DNA of 64,000 nucleotides from Nocardia sp. CY41. GTDB lineage: Bacteria > Actinomycetota > Actinomycetes > Mycobacteriales > Mycobacteriaceae. The stretch lies in NCBI RefSeq assembly GCF_009829325.1, contig NZ_VUOS01000012.1:218280-282279 (forward strand). Direction: 5' to 3'. The position numbers and the translations under genes were made by a program. The notes under the pieces were generated by a model that saw only the letters and a list, made by a program, of their open reading frames with translations, did no database searches and was not told the origin of the DNA. This document shows, one piece after another, positions 27,563-38,592 of the stretch (positions within the stretch are counted from its first letter, which is position 1; the number at the start of each line of letters is the position of its first letter).

Positions 27563-27653
27563 AGAGTTGGACGGCGGTCGGCGTAACCGGGTTCACGAAT
27601 GTGACTGCGATCACCGAAGTCGTGCGAGGCGTGTGAGGAGTCGGGATGAACAG

Positions 27654-30600
27654 TCAGTACACGTCGCGGACGTAGCGCTTTTCGGCGACGAGTTGTTTCT
27701 TGAAGGCCAGGGCGCCATCCTCGTCGAGTTTGCCGTGGATGCGGGCGATGCGCAGGAGGGCCTCGTCGACGTCGGCGGCCATGCGGCCGGCGTCGCCGCA
27801 GACGTAGAAGTGGGCGCCGTCGCGCAGCCAGGACCACAGCTCGGCGCCGTGCTCGAGCATGCGGTGCTGCACATAGATCCGCTCTCGCTGGTCGCGGGAG
27901 AAGGCCAGGTCGAGCCGGGTGAGGAAGCCGGAACGGAACATGTCCTCCAACTCGGCGCGGTAATAGAAGTTCTGCGCCGCGTGCTGATCGCCGAAGAACA
28001 GCCAGTTGCGCCCCGTGCAGCCGAGGGCCCTGCGTTCCTGCAAGAACCCGCGGAAGGGCGCGATGCCGGTGCCAGGGCCCACCATGATCATCGGCACCGA
28101 CGGGTCGGCCGGGGGACGGAAATGCGGCGCGCGCTGCAGGAAGATCGGCACCGCCGCGTCGGCGCCCGCTCGATCGGCGAGGAAGGTCGAGCACACTCCG
28201 CCGCGCCGCGCCGCCGACCCGGTGGCGGCCGGGTCACCGTAGCGCACGACACCGACGGTCAGCTCCACCTCATCCGGGCTGACCAGCGGGCTCGACGAGA
28301 TCGAATACTGGCGCGGCTGCAGCTTCTTCAGCGTGCCGAGCCACTCCACCAGATCGGCCCGCACCGGGAAATCGCGCAGCACGTCCACGGCCTGCCGGTC
28401 CCACAGGTAGTTCGCCAGCTCGTTGCGGTTGTCCCGGCGCAGCAATTTGGCGAGTTTGCCGCTGTGGTTGCGCTCGGCGAGGAAGCCGAGCAGGTCGTGG
28501 CCGACCTTGGTGATGTCGTAATGCGTGCGCAACGCTTCGGCCAGGGTGAGTTCGCGTTCGTCCACCTCGACCGCGCGGCGACCGTCCAGTCCGGTGGCGG
28601 CCAGCCATTCGGTGACCAGCGCATCGCTGTTCACCGGCCAGACGCCCAGGGAATCACCCACCTCGTACCCGCCGTCCAGGCCGCGCAGATCGAACCCGAA
28701 GCGGCGCACCTCTTTCGGCGATCCTTCGGCCGACAGCAACTCGTTGCGCAGCAGCGGAGCACGCAGCGGTGCGGCGCGGGTGAACGGCGCGGGAGCCGTG
28801 CGGGTTCGTACCGGCGCCGGTGCGGCAGCGGGCGATTCCAGCGTCGCGACGCCGCCGCGGGATGGGGAGCGACCCGGACCGGTTCCGCCGCGCACCGGCA
28901 GATCGGCGGGGGAGCCGGGCTCCGCGTCACCGAACGCGGCGAGCACGTCGTCGAGCCAGCGCTGCGCCGCGTCTTCGTAGTCGGGTTCGCTGTCGACGCG
29001 CGGCAGCAACCGGATCGCGCCGAGTTCGGCGAATTTCTCGTCGAGTTTGCGGCCGTAACCGCAGAAGTCGTCGTAGGAGGAATCGCCGAGGGCGAACACC
29101 GCGTAGCGCACACCGGTCAGCCGCACGACCGCGCCGGCGAGACGCTTCCAGAAGTCGGTTCCGTTGTCCGGCGGCCCTCCGTCGCCGAACGTGCTGCTGA
29201 CCACCAGCACGTCGCCCTGGATCGTGTTCAGGTCGCAGGAGTCCAGGTCCAGCAGTCGCGGCACGAAGCCGTGCCCGGCCAGATGCGCCGAGACGGCGGC
29301 CGCGAACTCTTCGGCGGTGCCGGTCTGCGAGGCCCACAACACCGTGATCGCGCGAGCGGCCGCGCTCTCGTCCACCGCGGGCGCCGGGGCCGCAGTGCCA
29401 CGCGAGTACATCCCGGCCAGCAGCCCGTCGACCCACAGCCTGCTGTGCGCGGACATCGGCGCCGAGTCCGGGAGCACCGGCTGACCGGTCACCGGAAGCG
29501 CCTGCAGCGCCGCCAGATAACCACTCAAGTAGATCCGCTCGGTCTCGCTGAGCGTGGGCGCGGTGCCGCCGTCGAGACCGAGCACGGCCGCCAGCGGGTG
29601 CACCGCCTGCGCCGCGGGCAGCGCGGCGGGGACCTCCGGTTGCGGCACCGCCGCCACCCGGCGCAGCGCCACCGCACACGCCTTGAACTCCGGTTGCAGG
29701 GAGTCCGGATCGACCGCGTCATTCGTGACCGCGTTGATGGTCAGGTATTCGCCCTGCTCGTCGTTCCAGTGGAAAGGCACGAAGCAATCGCCCGGCCGCA
29801 CCCGATCGCCGATCAGCACCGGTAGCACGGCGCGGCCACGGCGCGAGGCGATCTCGAGCTGATCGCCGGCACGCAGGCCGAGACGCTCGGCGTCGGCCGG
29901 GTGCACCTCGACGAACGGCGCGCCGTTCAGCTTGGTCAGCTTGTCGATCTTGCCGGTCTTCGTCATCGTGTGCCACTGGTGCTGCAGGCGGCCGGTGTTC
30001 AGCAAAAACGGGTAGTCGTCGTCCGGCATCTCCTCCGGCAGCATGTGCGGCCGCGGCCAGAACACCGCGCGACGGCTCGGCGTGGCGAAGGCCAGCCGGG
30101 GCCGGTGCCCGTGCTCGTCGGCGAACAGTGTCTGGCTGACGCCGTCGTTCAGGTAGCGAATCGGATTACGCCTGTGTTCCGGCCGCGCGCACGGCCACTG
30201 CATCGGCCCTTCGCGCAGCGCCTCGTAGCTCACACCGCGCAAGTCGTAGCCGGTCGCGGGATTCGCGAAACGGGTGATCTCGTCGAACACTTCGGCGCTG
30301 GAAGCGAAATCGAAGCCGGGGAAGCCCATGGCGGAGGCGATGTCGGCGATGATCCGCCAGTCCGGCCGCGCGTCGCCGGTGGGGTGCACCGATTGCTGCA
30401 GCAGGGTGAGGTTGCGTTCCGAATTGACCATCACCGCGTCCGCCTCCGCCCACAGCGTGGCGGGAAGCAGCAGGTCGGCGTAGGCGTTGGTCGCGGTCTC
30501 GGTGTAGGCGTCCTGGGCGATCACCAGTTCGGCCGCTTCCAGTCCCGCGATGACGGTCTTGCGGTTGGACACGGTGGCGACGGGGTTGGTGCAGATGATC

Positions 30601-31844
30601 CAGGCCGCTTTGATCGTTCCTTCGGCCAGTTCACGGAACATCTCCACGGTGCCGGGCCCGGCTTCGGTGCGCAGCGTGCCGGGCTCCAGCTCCCACACGG
30701 TCTCCACGAACGCCCGGTCCTCGGCGGAGAGCAGGCTGCGCTGACCGGGCAGGCCCGGACCCATGTAGCCCATTTCGCGCCCGCCCATCGCGTTGGGCTG
30801 CCCGGTGAGCGAGAACGGCCCGCTCCCGGGACGGCAGATCGCGCCCGTGGCCAGGTGCAGGTTGCACAGCGCGTTGGTGTTCCAGGTGCCGTGCGTGGAC
30901 TGGTTGAGCCCCATCGTCCACAGCGACATCCATTCGCCGGCCTCACCGATCCACCGAGCCGCGGTGCGGATGTCGGCCTCGGCCAGCCCGGTGATCTCCG
31001 CCACTCGCCGCGGCGGATAGTCGGCGAGGAACTCCGGCATCGCGTCCCAGCCCTCGGTGTGCTCGGCGATGAACTCCTCGTCGATGTGGCCGTTCGCGAC
31101 CAGCAGGTGCAGCAGCCCGTTCAGCAGCGCCAGGTCCGTGCCGGGAGCGATCTGCAGGAACAGGTCCGCCCGCGCGGCGGTCTCGGTGCGCCGCGGGTCC
31201 ACGACGATGAGCTTGGCCCCGGCCTTCAGCCGGTCGGCCATCCGCAGGAACAGGATGGGATGGCAGTCGGCCATGTTCGCGCCGATCACGAAGAACAGGT
31301 CGGCGTGCTCGAAGTCGTCGTAGGATCCGGGCGGCCCGTCCGCGCCGAGCGACTGCTTGTATCCGGTCCCCGCGCTGGCCATGCACAGGCGCGAGTTCGC
31401 CTCGATGTGCATCGTGCGCAGATAACCCTTGGCCAGCTTGGTCGCGAGGTACTGCGCCTCCAGCGACATCTGCCCGGAGACGTAGAGCGCGATCGCGTCC
31501 GGCCCGTGCTCGTCCAGGATCGCGCGCAATCGGGTGGCGGCCTCGTGCACGGCCTCGTCCACGGGGAAGGGCACCGGGACCTGACCCCGTTCCGAACGCC
31601 GGTAGGCGGTCTCCATCCGGCCGGTGGTGCGCGTCAACTCGGCGTGCGTCGCGCCCTTGGTGCACAGCCTGCCCGCGTTCGCCGGATGCAGTTTGTCGCC
31701 GCTGACCTTGGCGATCACCGGCTTCCCCGCGCCGTCCGGCGCGGTCGCCACCGTGATCCCGCAGCCCACGCCGCAGTACGAGCACGCCGTTCGGGCGATG
31801 CCGTCGCTGTGGCCGGTCACTGGGTCGGACATGCCTTCGATCAT
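27654..31844 (-). CDS. Assimilatory nitrate reductase fused to a CysJ-like NADPH flavoreductase
   Basis: 1396 residues. The first 760 are a molybdopterin oxidoreductase: [4Fe-4S] cysteines C21, C24, C28 and C61 ([12 protein letters not shown] ... GRLCTKG), a likely Mo-ligand cysteine in [10 protein letters not shown], and the MoCo C-terminal domain. At about 860 a flavodoxin domain begins ([20 protein letters not shown]), then a CysJ-type FAD domain ([12 protein letters not shown]), then an NADPH domain ([20 protein letters not shown]) ending KRYVRDVY. Electrons could pass NADPH-FAD-FMN-FeS-Mo in one chain. ATG 31844 or 31832. No nitrite reductase or transporter is in the window. Confidence 0.9.
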   Translation of the reverse strand: MIEGMSDPVTGHSDGIARTACSYCGVGCGITVATAPDGAGKPVIAKVSGDKLHPANAGRLCTKGATHAELTRTTGRMETAYRRSERGQVPVPFPVDEAVHEAATRLRAILDEHGPDAIALYVSGQMSLEAQYLATKLAKGYLRTMHIEANSRLCMASAGTGYKQSLGADGPPGSYDDFEHADLFFVIGANMADCHPILFLRMADRLKAGAKLIVVDPRRTETAARADLFLQIAPGTDLALLNGLLHLLVANGHIDEEFIAEHTEGWDAMPEFLADYPPRRVAEITGLAEADIRTAARWIGEAGEWMSLWTMGLNQSTHGTWNTNALCNLHLATGAICRPGSGPFSLTGQPNAMGGREMGYMGPGLPGQRSLLSAEDRAFVETVWELEPGTLRTEAGPGTVEMFRELAEGTIKAAWIICTNPVATVSNRKTVIAGLEAAELVIAQDAYTETATNAYADLLLPATLWAEADAVMVNSERNLTLLQQSVHPTGDARPDWRIIADIASAMGFPGFDFASSAEVFDEITRFANPATGYDLRGVSYEALREGPMQWPCARPEHRRNPIRYLNDGVSQTLFADEHGHRPRLAFATPSRRAVFWPRPHMLPEEMPDDDYPFLLNTGRLQHQWHTMTKTGKIDKLTKLNGAPFVEVHPADAERLGLRAGDQLEIASRRGRAVLPVLIGDRVRPGDCFVPFHWNDEQGEYLTINAVTNDAVDPDSLQPEFKACAVALRRVAAVPQPEVPAALPAAQAVHPLAAVLGLDGGTAPTLSETERIYLSGYLAALQALPVTGQPVLPDSAPMSAHSRLWVDGLLAGMYSRGTAAPAPAVDESAAARAITVLWASQTGTAEEFAAAVSAHLAGHGFVPRLLDLDSCDLNTIQGDVLVVSSTFGDGGPPDNGTDFWKRLAGAVVRLTGVRYAVFALGDSSYDDFCGYGRKLDEKFAELGAIRLLPRVDSEPDYEDAAQRWLDDVLAAFGDAEPGSPADLPVRGGTGPGRSPSRGGVATLESPAAAPAPVRTRTAPAPFTRAAPLRAPLLRNELLSAEGSPKEVRRFGFDLRGLDGGYEVGDSLGVWPVNSDALVTEWLAATGLDGRRAVEVDERELTLAEALRTHYDITKVGHDLLGFLAERNHSGKLAKLLRRDNRNELANYLWDRQAVDVLRDFPVRADLVEWLGTLKKLQPRQYSISSSPLVSPDEVELTVGVVRYGDPAATGSAARRGGVCSTFLADRAGADAAVPIFLQRAPHFRPPADPSVPMIMVGPGTGIAPFRGFLQERRALGCTGRNWLFFGDQHAAQNFYYRAELEDMFRSGFLTRLDLAFSRDQRERIYVQHRMLEHGAELWSWLRDGAHFYVCGDAGRMAADVDEALLRIARIHGKLDEDGALAFKKQLVAEKRYVRDVY

Positions 31845-31946
31845 GCGGATCGCCGATTGCGCGGGATTTACCCCGCGTTATCGCCAGGTGACATTCCACC
31901 TCACCGTGCTCGAAATCGGCGGTGAGGTGTGACCGAGGTCTCCGGC

Positions 31947-32651
31947 TCAGCCCAGTTTGTACGCCCGATGCAGCGCGACGACGCCTCCGGTGAGGTTGCG
32001 CCACTTCACCGACGACCACCCGTTCGCCGCGATCCGCATCGCGAGCCTGCGCTGATTGGGCCAGTCCGAGATGGATTCGGCCAGGTAGACGTAGGCTTCG
32101 GGATTACTGCTCACCATGCGCGCCACCTTGGGCAGCGCCTTCATCAGATACTCCAGGTACACCGTGCGGAACAGCGGGAGAACCGGCGCGGAGAACTCGC
32201 ACACGACCAACCTGCCGCCGGGTTTGGTGACCCGCAGCATCTCGCGTAAGGCCAGGTCGGTGTCGGCCACATTGCGCAGCCCGAAGGAGATCGTCACCGC
32301 GTCGAAGGAGTCGTCGGCGAACGGCAACGCCATGGCGTCGGCCGCCACCATCGGCACGTCACGAAAGCGGCCAGCGCTGAGCATGCCCTTGGAGAAGTCG
32401 GCCGCCAGGCACCAAGCACCGGATTTCTGCAGCTCCAGCGTCGATACACCGGTGCCGGCGGCGAGATCGAGCAGCCGTTCGCCCGGCCGCGGCGACAGCG
32501 CCCTGCGGGTCGCCCAGCGCCAGTAGCGATCCTGCCCCGCGGAGATCACCGTGTTGGTCAGGTCGTATCGCCGGGCGACGCCGTCGAACATCGCCGCGAC
32601 TTCGTGCGGCTGCTTGTCCAGCGAGGCCCGGTTCGATTGCGTTTTCGCCAC
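31947..32651 (-). CDS. menG: Demethylmenaquinone methyltransferase
   Basis: 234-residue SAM-dependent methyltransferase of the UbiE/MenG family for the last methylation of menaquinone. Motif I is [15 protein letters not shown]; the family signatures [18 protein letters not shown] and [15 protein letters not shown] are present, with the C-terminus [16 protein letters not shown]. Upstream on the same strand lies mgtA, the order seen in mycobacteria (Rv0557-Rv0558). Confidence 0.94.
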   Translation of the reverse strand: MAKTQSNRASLDKQPHEVAAMFDGVARRYDLTNTVISAGQDRYWRWATRRALSPRPGERLLDLAAGTGVSTLELQKSGAWCLAADFSKGMLSAGRFRDVPMVAADAMALPFADDSFDAVTISFGLRNVADTDLALREMLRVTKPGGRLVVCEFSAPVLPLFRTVYLEYLMKALPKVARMVSSNPEAYVYLAESISDWPNQRRLAMRIAANGWSSVKWRNLTGGVVALHRAYKLG

Positions 32652-32724
32652 GCCAAGACCCTAACTCGCGGTCTGTTACGAACCGAGCGCGGCGCGTGGA
32701 TACTTCCGTCACGCCCGAGGGGCC

Positions 32725-33867
32725 TCAGGCCGTATGCGGCAACCGAATCCGCGAGCCGGTCACTTCGGCGTAATGGCCGATCAGCTGGGTGCAGATGGCG
32801 GGCCAGGTCCGCGACAGCACCGACTTCCTGGCCGCTCCGGCGAAGCGGTTGCGCAGCTGCGGATCGTGCAGCGCCCCGACGGCGCTGGGCAGCAACTCGC
32901 CGAAGCGATCCACCGGAAGCAGGTAGCCGTTGCGGCAGTGGGCGATCAGGTCGCGCGGACCGCCCGCGTCGGGGCCGATCACCGGGACACCCGACGCCAA
33001 GGCCTCCTGCACGCCCTGGCAGAACGTCTCGTGCTCCCCCGCGTGCACCATCACGTCCAAGCTGGCGTACGCCCGCGCCAGCTCGTCGCCGCCGAGTTCG
33101 CCGGTGAACACCGCGGTCGGCATCGGTCGCGCGAGCCGTCGGCGTTCCGGCCCGTCGCCGACGATCACCAGCTGGACACCGGGGTCGGCGCCCAGCACCG
33201 CCAGCCGCTCGACGTGCTTCTCCGGCGCAAGCCGCCCGACGAAGCCGACCAGCAGCCGGTCCCGGCCCGCGCGCCAGGCGTCGCGCAGCTCGGCGGAGCG
33301 GGCGCTGGGCGTGAAACGCGCGGTGTCGACACCGCGTCCCCACCGGTGCACGCGCGGGATGCCGTGCCGGGCCAGATCCTCGGCAGCCGCCCGGGACGGC
33401 GCGAGCGTCCTGGTGGCTCCCTCGTGGATACGCCGGGTCCAACCCCATGCGGCACGACCGGCCAGCCCCAGTCCGTAGCTCTTGGCGAAGCCGGCGACGT
33501 CGGTCTGATACACCGCGACGGTCGGCAGATTCAGCCGCAGCGCCGCACCCAGACCGCCTGCGCCGAGCAGGAACGGCGAGGCCAGGTGCACCACGTCGGC
33601 ATCGAAGTCCTCGATGGCCGAGACGATGCCCGGCTGCGGCAGCCCGACCGGCAGCGAACTGATCTTCGGCACCATGACGGCGGGCACCCGATGGACCCGG
33701 AAACGCTGGTGCTCGCGCGGAGCCGGGGGCTGCCCCCTCGGGGTGTCGGGCGCGATGATCAGCGCGTCGTGCCCGTGCCGGTCCAAGTGCTCCAGCACCC
33801 GCAGCACGGAGTTGACGACGCCGTTCATATTCGGCAGGAACGACTCCGCGACGATCGCTACACGCAC
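32725..33867 (-). CDS. mgtA: GDP-mannose-dependent alpha-mannosyltransferase, MgtA-like GT4
   Basis: 380-residue GT-B glycosyltransferase. [20 protein letters not shown] is the typical MgtA/PimB start, [16 protein letters not shown] opens the second Rossmann domain, and the EX7E-like [20 protein letters not shown] is the nucleotide-sugar site. Orthologues (Rv0557) mannosylate a glucuronosyl diacylglycerol and so feed lipomannan-type glycolipids. GTG 33867 abuts a GAGGAG; a start farther upstream cannot be excluded. Confidence 0.87.
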   Translation of the reverse strand: MRVAIVAESFLPNMNGVVNSVLRVLEHLDRHGHDALIIAPDTPRGQPPAPREHQRFRVHRVPAVMVPKISSLPVGLPQPGIVSAIEDFDADVVHLASPFLLGAGGLGAALRLNLPTVAVYQTDVAGFAKSYGLGLAGRAAWGWTRRIHEGATRTLAPSRAAAEDLARHGIPRVHRWGRGVDTARFTPSARSAELRDAWRAGRDRLLVGFVGRLAPEKHVERLAVLGADPGVQLVIVGDGPERRRLARPMPTAVFTGELGGDELARAYASLDVMVHAGEHETFCQGVQEALASGVPVIGPDAGGPRDLIAHCRNGYLLPVDRFGELLPSAVGALHDPQLRNRFAGAARKSVLSRTWPAICTQLIGHYAEVTGSRIRLPHTA

Positions 33868-33977
33868 CTCCTCAGCCTGACCGGTACACCGCGCCGCGCC
33901 GCCACACCGAAGTGAAGCGCACGGAAAGATCCGGCGAACTGTCGGAGCGCCGCCGGTCTTCGCCCGGCGCCGGGAGG

Positions 33978-34454
33978 TCAGGCCTGAGGCGCGGGGCGAG
34001 CCACCGGCTCGGCACCTCGGCTCCGGCGGGAGAGCAGCCACAGCGTGGGGAGCGCGAGCAGCCACACCACCACGATGACCGACAACGCGGGCGGAATCGC
34101 GACGCGCACATCGCGGCCTTCCACGCGCACCAGGTCGGGGTCGCTGCGGCTGTATTCCACCCGGATCCGCTCACCCGCGGTCAGGTTGGTCGGGTACAGC
34201 ACGCCGACCTTCGGATTGTGTGTCTCGCCGTCCGGTGTGACGTACATGACCGCCGAGCGCAACCGCCCCGCCGAGAGCACTTCGGCCGTGGTACTGCCCT
34301 TGTCCGAGCTGATCAGGTAGTCGTTGCGCCACGCGGCCAGCACCAGCAGCCCGACGAGCACGCTCACCGCCGTCGCGGCGATCAGCACCCCGATCCTCGC
34401 CCGTCGCAGGCGGATCGGCCGCCCTCGAGACTGGCTGGTTTCCGACACCGCCAC
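33978..34454 (-). CDS. DUF3592 family membrane protein (Rv0556-like)
   Basis: 158 residues with two transmembrane helices ([20 protein letters not shown] and [18 protein letters not shown]) flanking an extracytoplasmic beta domain ([20 protein letters not shown]), the DUF3592 layout. Rv0556 occupies the same place before mgtA in M. tuberculosis. Starts at GTG 34454 or 34448. Function unknown. Confidence 0.78.
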   Translation of the reverse strand: MAVSETSQSRGRPIRLRRARIGVLIAATAVSVLVGLLVLAAWRNDYLISSDKGSTTAEVLSAGRLRSAVMYVTPDGETHNPKVGVLYPTNLTAGERIRVEYSRSDPDLVRVEGRDVRVAIPPALSVIVVVWLLALPTLWLLSRRSRGAEPVARPAPQA

Positions 34455-34487
34455 AGGCTACCGACCGGCTCGGCTACGGTGGCGGCC

Positions 34488-34994
34488 ATGTCCCGAAAAT
34501 TCAGCTTCACCGTGCCATATACCGTCCCGGTCGAAGATCTCCACCGGGCACTCACCACCGACGACGTCTGGCGGGCCCGCTTCGCCGACGCACCGACCGC
34601 GACGCTGGACCTGTCGCACCCCGATGGCGCGGGCACCATTCGCATCCATATGACCGAAAAGGCCGCGGAGGACAAGGTACCCACGCTGGTCCGCAAGGTG
34701 CTCAAGAGCGACCTCACCTTCTCCCGCACCGACAACTGGCAGGCGCTGGTGGGCGAGGTCGCCAAAGGCACCTTCGAGGCCACCACCGGCGGCATCAACA
34801 CCGCGATGTCCGGGTCCTACGAAATCCGTTCCACCGCGGAGGGATCCGAGATCGAGGTGGCGGGCACCGTGCAGGTGAAGGTGCCCGTGGTCGGCGGCGC
34901 GATCGAGCCGCTCGCCGAGCAGTTGCATCATCGGGTGCTCAACAGCGAGCGCAAATTCATCGAGGAGTGGTTGTCGGCGAAGCCGACCGCATGA
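34488..34994 (+). CDS. DUF2505 family protein
   Basis: 168 residues with an SRPBCC-like beta-helix pattern (KFSFTVPYTVPVEDLHRALT ... WQALVGEVAKGTFEATTGG) that matches the actinobacterial DUF2505 family. Probably a soluble ligand-binding fold; no ligand known. ATG 34488 lies 33 bases from the divergent DUF3592 start, leaving very little promoter room. Confidence 0.75.
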   Translation: MSRKFSFTVPYTVPVEDLHRALTTDDVWRARFADAPTATLDLSHPDGAGTIRIHMTEKAAEDKVPTLVRKVLKSDLTFSRTDNWQALVGEVAKGTFEATTGGINTAMSGSYEIRSTAEGSEIEVAGTVQVKVPVVGGAIEPLAEQLHHRVLNSERKFIEEWLSAKPTA

Positions 34995-35035
34995 ACGCGC
35001 GTTGCCCCGGCCCGGCCGGGGCAACGCCGCCGGCC

Positions 35036-35473
35036 CTACGCGAAATCCTGCGGTGAGTACGCCTTCGGCTCGACCAGAACCAGCCAGTTCCCGGAATTGT
35101 CCCGGACGATCGCCTCGGTGCCGTAGGGCCGTTCGGCGGGCGGCTGGACGAACTCCACGCCCTTGGCGGTGAGTTCCTCGAAGGTCTTCTGGCAGTTCTC
35201 CGTCCGCAGGCCGAGAGAGCCGTGTGTGCCGTTGGCCAGCGCGCGCCGAACGGCGTCGGCGTAGTTCTCGTCCAGCGGCGGACCCGGGAGCATCAGGGTG
35301 ATCTCCAATTCCGGGTGCGCGGGATGCGCGACGGTGACCCAGCGGAAACCGTTGTCGCCCATCGTGACGTCGCCGGTCTCGACGAACCCGAGCTTGTCGA
35401 CGTACCACTCCTTCGCGGCGGTTTGGTCCGTGACGTACACCGTGACCAGGGAAACATTCGTAATCGTCGTCAT
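35036..35473 (-). CDS. VOC superfamily protein, AraC-linked
   Basis: 145 residues, glyoxalase/bleomycin-resistance fold (VSLVTVYVTDQTAAKEWYVD KLGF; C-terminal VRDNSGNWLVLVEP). It follows the AraC-type gene by about 58 bp on the same strand, so the two probably form an operon; AraC-VOC pairs are frequent in actinobacteria. Substrate unknown. Confidence 0.82.
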   Translation of the reverse strand: MTTITNVSLVTVYVTDQTAAKEWYVDKLGFVETGDVTMGDNGFRWVTVAHPAHPELEITLMLPGPPLDENYADAVRRALANGTHGSLGLRTENCQKTFEELTAKGVEFVQPPAERPYGTEAIVRDNSGNWLVLVEPKAYSPQDFA

Positions 35474-35531
35474 GCGGGCCAGGCTATGGCGGCCGCCCCG
35501 GCACCGGCTTCTCCGAAATTGCGCCGTTTGC

Positions 35532-35960
35532 TCAGCCGCGCGGCTTGCGGTCGGAGAGCCCGTGCATGAAGACGAAACAGCCGGGAACGCGCGGTGCGCC
35601 GTCGGCGAACTTCGCCTGGTACTCCGACGGCGTGACGCCGACCAGCTGCCGGAACTTGCTGCTGAACGAGCCGAGGCTGCTGTAGCCGACCAGCATGCAC
35701 ACCTCGGTGACGGTGAGATTGGTCGCGCGCAGCAGGTCCTGGGCGCGTTCGATGCGCCGCTCGGCCAGATACGCGGCCGGGGTCAGGCCGTAGACGGCGG
35801 CGAACGCGCGCAGGAAGTGGTATTTCGACACCCCGGCGGCCGCCGCGAGCCCGTCCAGATTCAGCGGGTCGGCGTAGTGCCGGTCGGCCAGGTCCTTGGC
35901 GCGGCGCAGATGCGGCAGCAGATACAGCGCGGGCAATCCGCGCGCTCGTCGTCCGCTCAT
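35532..35960 (-). CDS. AraC-family transcriptional regulator, DNA-binding domain only
   Basis: 142 residues made almost entirely of the two-HTH AraC domain (LNLDGLAAAAGVSKYHFLRA; VTEVCMLVGYSSLGSFSSKF, then LVGVTPSEY). No sensor domain is present, so the VOC partner encoded downstream might sense the ligand; that is inference. ATG 35960 has GGGAGG upstream. Confidence 0.85.
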   Translation of the reverse strand: MSGRRARGLPALYLLPHLRRAKDLADRHYADPLNLDGLAAAAGVSKYHFLRAFAAVYGLTPAAYLAERRIERAQDLLRATNLTVTEVCMLVGYSSLGSFSSKFRQLVGVTPSEYQAKFADGAPRVPGCFVFMHGLSDRKPRG

Positions 35961-35974
35961 CGCGCCTCCCGTGC

Positions 35975-37252
35975 CTAGGCGAACGGCGGACGCTCGTCGA
36001 AGCGCAGCGACGCCCGGCCCGCCATCCGCCAGGCCCGCGCGGTCAGGTCGACGTCCTCGTCGGTCACCAGATTCCCCATCACCCGGACGGCCGTGCGCTG
36101 CAAGTATTTCGAGCGCAGCACGGGAGGGCCGCCCAGCGGCACCATGCGCGGATGCGTGGCCAGGCCCGCGATCCGCCGGGCGACCGAGAACGTGCGTCCG
36201 TAGCGGGCACGCAGCACCTGCGGCCAGACCGCGCCGAGGTCGGGTTCGTCCAGCAGGTCGGCCAGCATGTGACCGCCCTCCAAGCCGTAATCGATGCCTT
36301 CGCCGTTGAGCGGGTTCACGCACCCGGCGGCGTCACCGATGAGCACCCAGTTGCGTCCCGCGACGTTCGACACCGCTCCGCCCATCGGCAGCAGCGCCGA
36401 GGCCACCGCGCGCAGCGAGCCCTCGAATTGCCATTCCTCCCTGCGCAGCGCGGCGTAGTGCGCCAGCAGCGGCTTCAACGCGACATGCGAGGGCCTGCGT
36501 TCCGTCGCCAACGACCCGACACCGATGTTCACCTCGCCGTTGCCGAGCGGGAACACCCAGCCGTAGCCGGGAACCAGCTCGCCGGAGGCATCGCGCAACT
36601 CCAGATGCGAGGTGATCCACTGATCGTCGCTGCGGCCGGACCGGATGTAGGCCCGCGCCGCGGTGCCGTAGGCGTATCGCCGATGCCAGACGCGGCCGAG
36701 CAGCCGCCCGATCGGTGAACGCACGCCGTCGGCGACCACCAGCGTCCGGCAGGCGATCGCACGCGTGCCGTCGGCGGTCCGCACCGTCACGCCCGTGATC
36801 CGGTCGACCTCGCGGGTGACATCGACCACTTTCGTGCCGTCCACCATGCGCGCGCCGGACTTCACCGCCGTCTCACGCAGTTTGTCGTCGAGTTCGTTAC
36901 GCGGAACCGCGCTTCCGTACGTCGGGAAGGAACCGCCCGGCCAGCTCAGCAGCGCCTCGCGGCCGAAGCCGGTCATCCGGAGGCCGTGGTTGACGATGTG
37001 CGCGCGCACCCACTCGCCGAGACCGAGCTGCTCCAGTTCCGCGGTCGCGCGCGGAGTGAGCCCGTCACCGCAGGTCTTGTCCCTGGGAAAGACGGCCGAA
37101 TCGATGAGCAGCACGTCCCGTCCCGCCCGAGCCGCCCAGGCCGCCGACGCCGATCCGGCCGGGCCCGCGCCGACGACCAGCACCTCGGCGCGGCTGGGCA
37201 ACGCGTCCTCGTCGCTCGCGGGACTCGCTTCCGGTGCACCCATGCGCTCCAT
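35975..37252 (-). CDS. menJ: Geranylgeranyl reductase-family flavoprotein, probable menaquinone reductase MenJ
   Basis: 425 residues. N-terminal FAD motif VLVVGAGPAGSASAAWAARA, second FAD motif WVLIGDAAGCVNPLNGEGID, YGLEGG, and the geranylgeranyl reductase C-terminus. Rv0561c, at the same place in M. tuberculosis, is MenJ, which saturates the beta-isoprene of menaquinone. ATG 37252 is used; ATG 37243 is an alternative. Divergent from the prenyl synthase gene. Confidence 0.87.
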   Translation of the reverse strand: MERMGAPEASPASDEDALPSRAEVLVVGAGPAGSASAAWAARAGRDVLLIDSAVFPRDKTCGDGLTPRATAELEQLGLGEWVRAHIVNHGLRMTGFGREALLSWPGGSFPTYGSAVPRNELDDKLRETAVKSGARMVDGTKVVDVTREVDRITGVTVRTADGTRAIACRTLVVADGVRSPIGRLLGRVWHRRYAYGTAARAYIRSGRSDDQWITSHLELRDASGELVPGYGWVFPLGNGEVNIGVGSLATERRPSHVALKPLLAHYAALRREEWQFEGSLRAVASALLPMGGAVSNVAGRNWVLIGDAAGCVNPLNGEGIDYGLEGGHMLADLLDEPDLGAVWPQVLRARYGRTFSVARRIAGLATHPRMVPLGGPPVLRSKYLQRTAVRVMGNLVTDEDVDLTARAWRMAGRASLRFDERPPFA

Positions 37253-37427
37253 ACTCGCAGGGCCGTCGCACCCATGTCGACGGCGGTCGCGCTCGCGTCG
37301 TGGACGATCACCGCCGACGCGCCGCGATCGTGGCCGATCCACCACAGAGTGACGGTGTTCATGGGCCATCCGACCGGGACACGCTAGGTTCTCTACCGTG
37401 GGGTCGGACGCATCGCTGGGAGAAGAA

Positions 37428-38498
37428 ATGAGCACATCGGCCATGAGCGAGCGGAGCGAGCGAATCATGGACACGGCGCACGGCGGAGCCGGGAGCGACG
37501 CGAGCACGGTCGTGGCCGGAGTCGACCTCGGTGACAGCGTGCTGGCCGACACCGTGCGCAACGGCCTGGCCGAAGTCGAGAAACTCCTGGTCGAGGAGCT
37601 ATCCGACGGTGCGGAATTCCTCCAGGAGGCCGCCCTGCACTTGGCCAAGGCCGGCGGCAAGCGCTTCCGCCCGCTCTTCACCATCCTCACCGGGCAGCTC
37701 GGCCCACGCCCCGCCGATCCCGCGCTGATCACGGCGGGCACCGTCGTCGAGCTCGTGCACCTGGCCACGCTGTACCACGACGACGTCATGGACGAGGCCC
37801 CCATGCGCCGCGGCGCTCCGAGTGTGAACTCGCGGTGGGGCAACAACATCGCCATCCTGGCGGGCGACTACCTGTTCGCGCACGCGTCCCGGCTGACCTC
37901 CACCCTCGGCCCCGACGCGGTGCGCATCATCGCCGAGACCTTCGCCGAACTGGTCACCGGTCAGATGCGCGAGACCATGGGCGCTCGGGAGTCGCAGGAC
38001 CCGGTCGAGCACTACCTGCGCGTGGTGTGGGAGAAGACCGGATCGCTGATCGCCGCGTCCGGCCGCTTCGGCGGCACCTTCTCGGGGGCGGACCCCGAGC
38101 ACGTCGAGCGTCTGGCCCGCCTCGGTGACGCGGTCGGCACCGCCTTCCAGATCTCCGACGACATCATCGACATCTCCTCCGCCTCCGAGCAGTCCGGCAA
38201 GACTCCCGGCACCGACCTGCGCGAAGGCGTACACACCTTGCCGGTGCTGTACGCGCTGCGCGAGGAGGGCGCCGACGGCGATCGTCTGCGCAAACTGCTG
38301 GCCCGTCCGCTGGAGACCGACGACGAGGTGGACGAGGCGCTCGCCCTGCTCGCCGACTCGCGCGGCATGACGCTGGCCAAGGAGAAACTGCAGGGCTACG
38401 CCGACCTCGCCTACGCCGAGCTGTGCGCCCTGCCCGGCGGTCCCGCCAACGACGCACTCGAGCGGCTGGTCCGCTACACCATCGAACGCGTGGGGTGA
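37428..38498 (+). CDS. grcC: Polyprenyl diphosphate synthase (GrcC/HepT-like)
   Basis: 356-residue trans-prenyltransferase. First Asp-rich motif LYHDDVMDEAPMRRG, second FQISDDIIDISSASEQ, with KAGGKRFRPLFTILTG upstream. It likely makes the long prenyl chain of menaquinone (Rv0562 orthologue). ATG 37428 has GGGAGAAGA before it. Residues 6-15 (MSERSERIMD) are encoded by the repeated leader element found before menE and secE, here in frame; the homologous core begins only near residue 35, so GTG 37512 is a possible alternative start. Confidence 0.88.
   Translation: MSTSAMSERSERIMDTAHGGAGSDASTVVAGVDLGDSVLADTVRNGLAEVEKLLVEELSDGAEFLQEAALHLAKAGGKRFRPLFTILTGQLGPRPADPALITAGTVVELVHLATLYHDDVMDEAPMRRGAPSVNSRWGNNIAILAGDYLFAHASRLTSTLGPDAVRIIAETFAELVTGQMRETMGARESQDPVEHYLRVVWEKTGSLIAASGRFGGTFSGADPEHVERLARLGDAVGTAFQISDDIIDISSASEQSGKTPGTDLREGVHTLPVLYALREEGADGDRLRKLLARPLETDDEVDEALALLADSRGMTLAKEKLQGYADLAYAELCALPGGPANDALERLVRYTIERVG
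37443..37475 (+). repeat. In-frame copy of the SER-SER leader element
   Basis: Begins ATGAGCGAGCGGAGCGAGCG and encodes MSERSERIMDT. It closely matches the starts of the 26-codon ORFs at 44490 and 18594, but here it is read through into the prenyl synthase without a stop. Confidence 0.6.
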
Positions 38499-38592
38499 GC
38501 GCGGCGCGGATGCACCGGAACTTTGCCTGGAGCTTCTATCGTTTATCTGCTGTAAGGCGACTCGGTGAACGGGGGAGCGGCAAGGGAGACGT

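Noticed and set aside
29901..31925. Plus-strand frame of about 670 codons opposite the nitrate reductase
   Set aside because: His/Arg/Gly-rich shadow without any domain; the minus-strand reductase explains the region.
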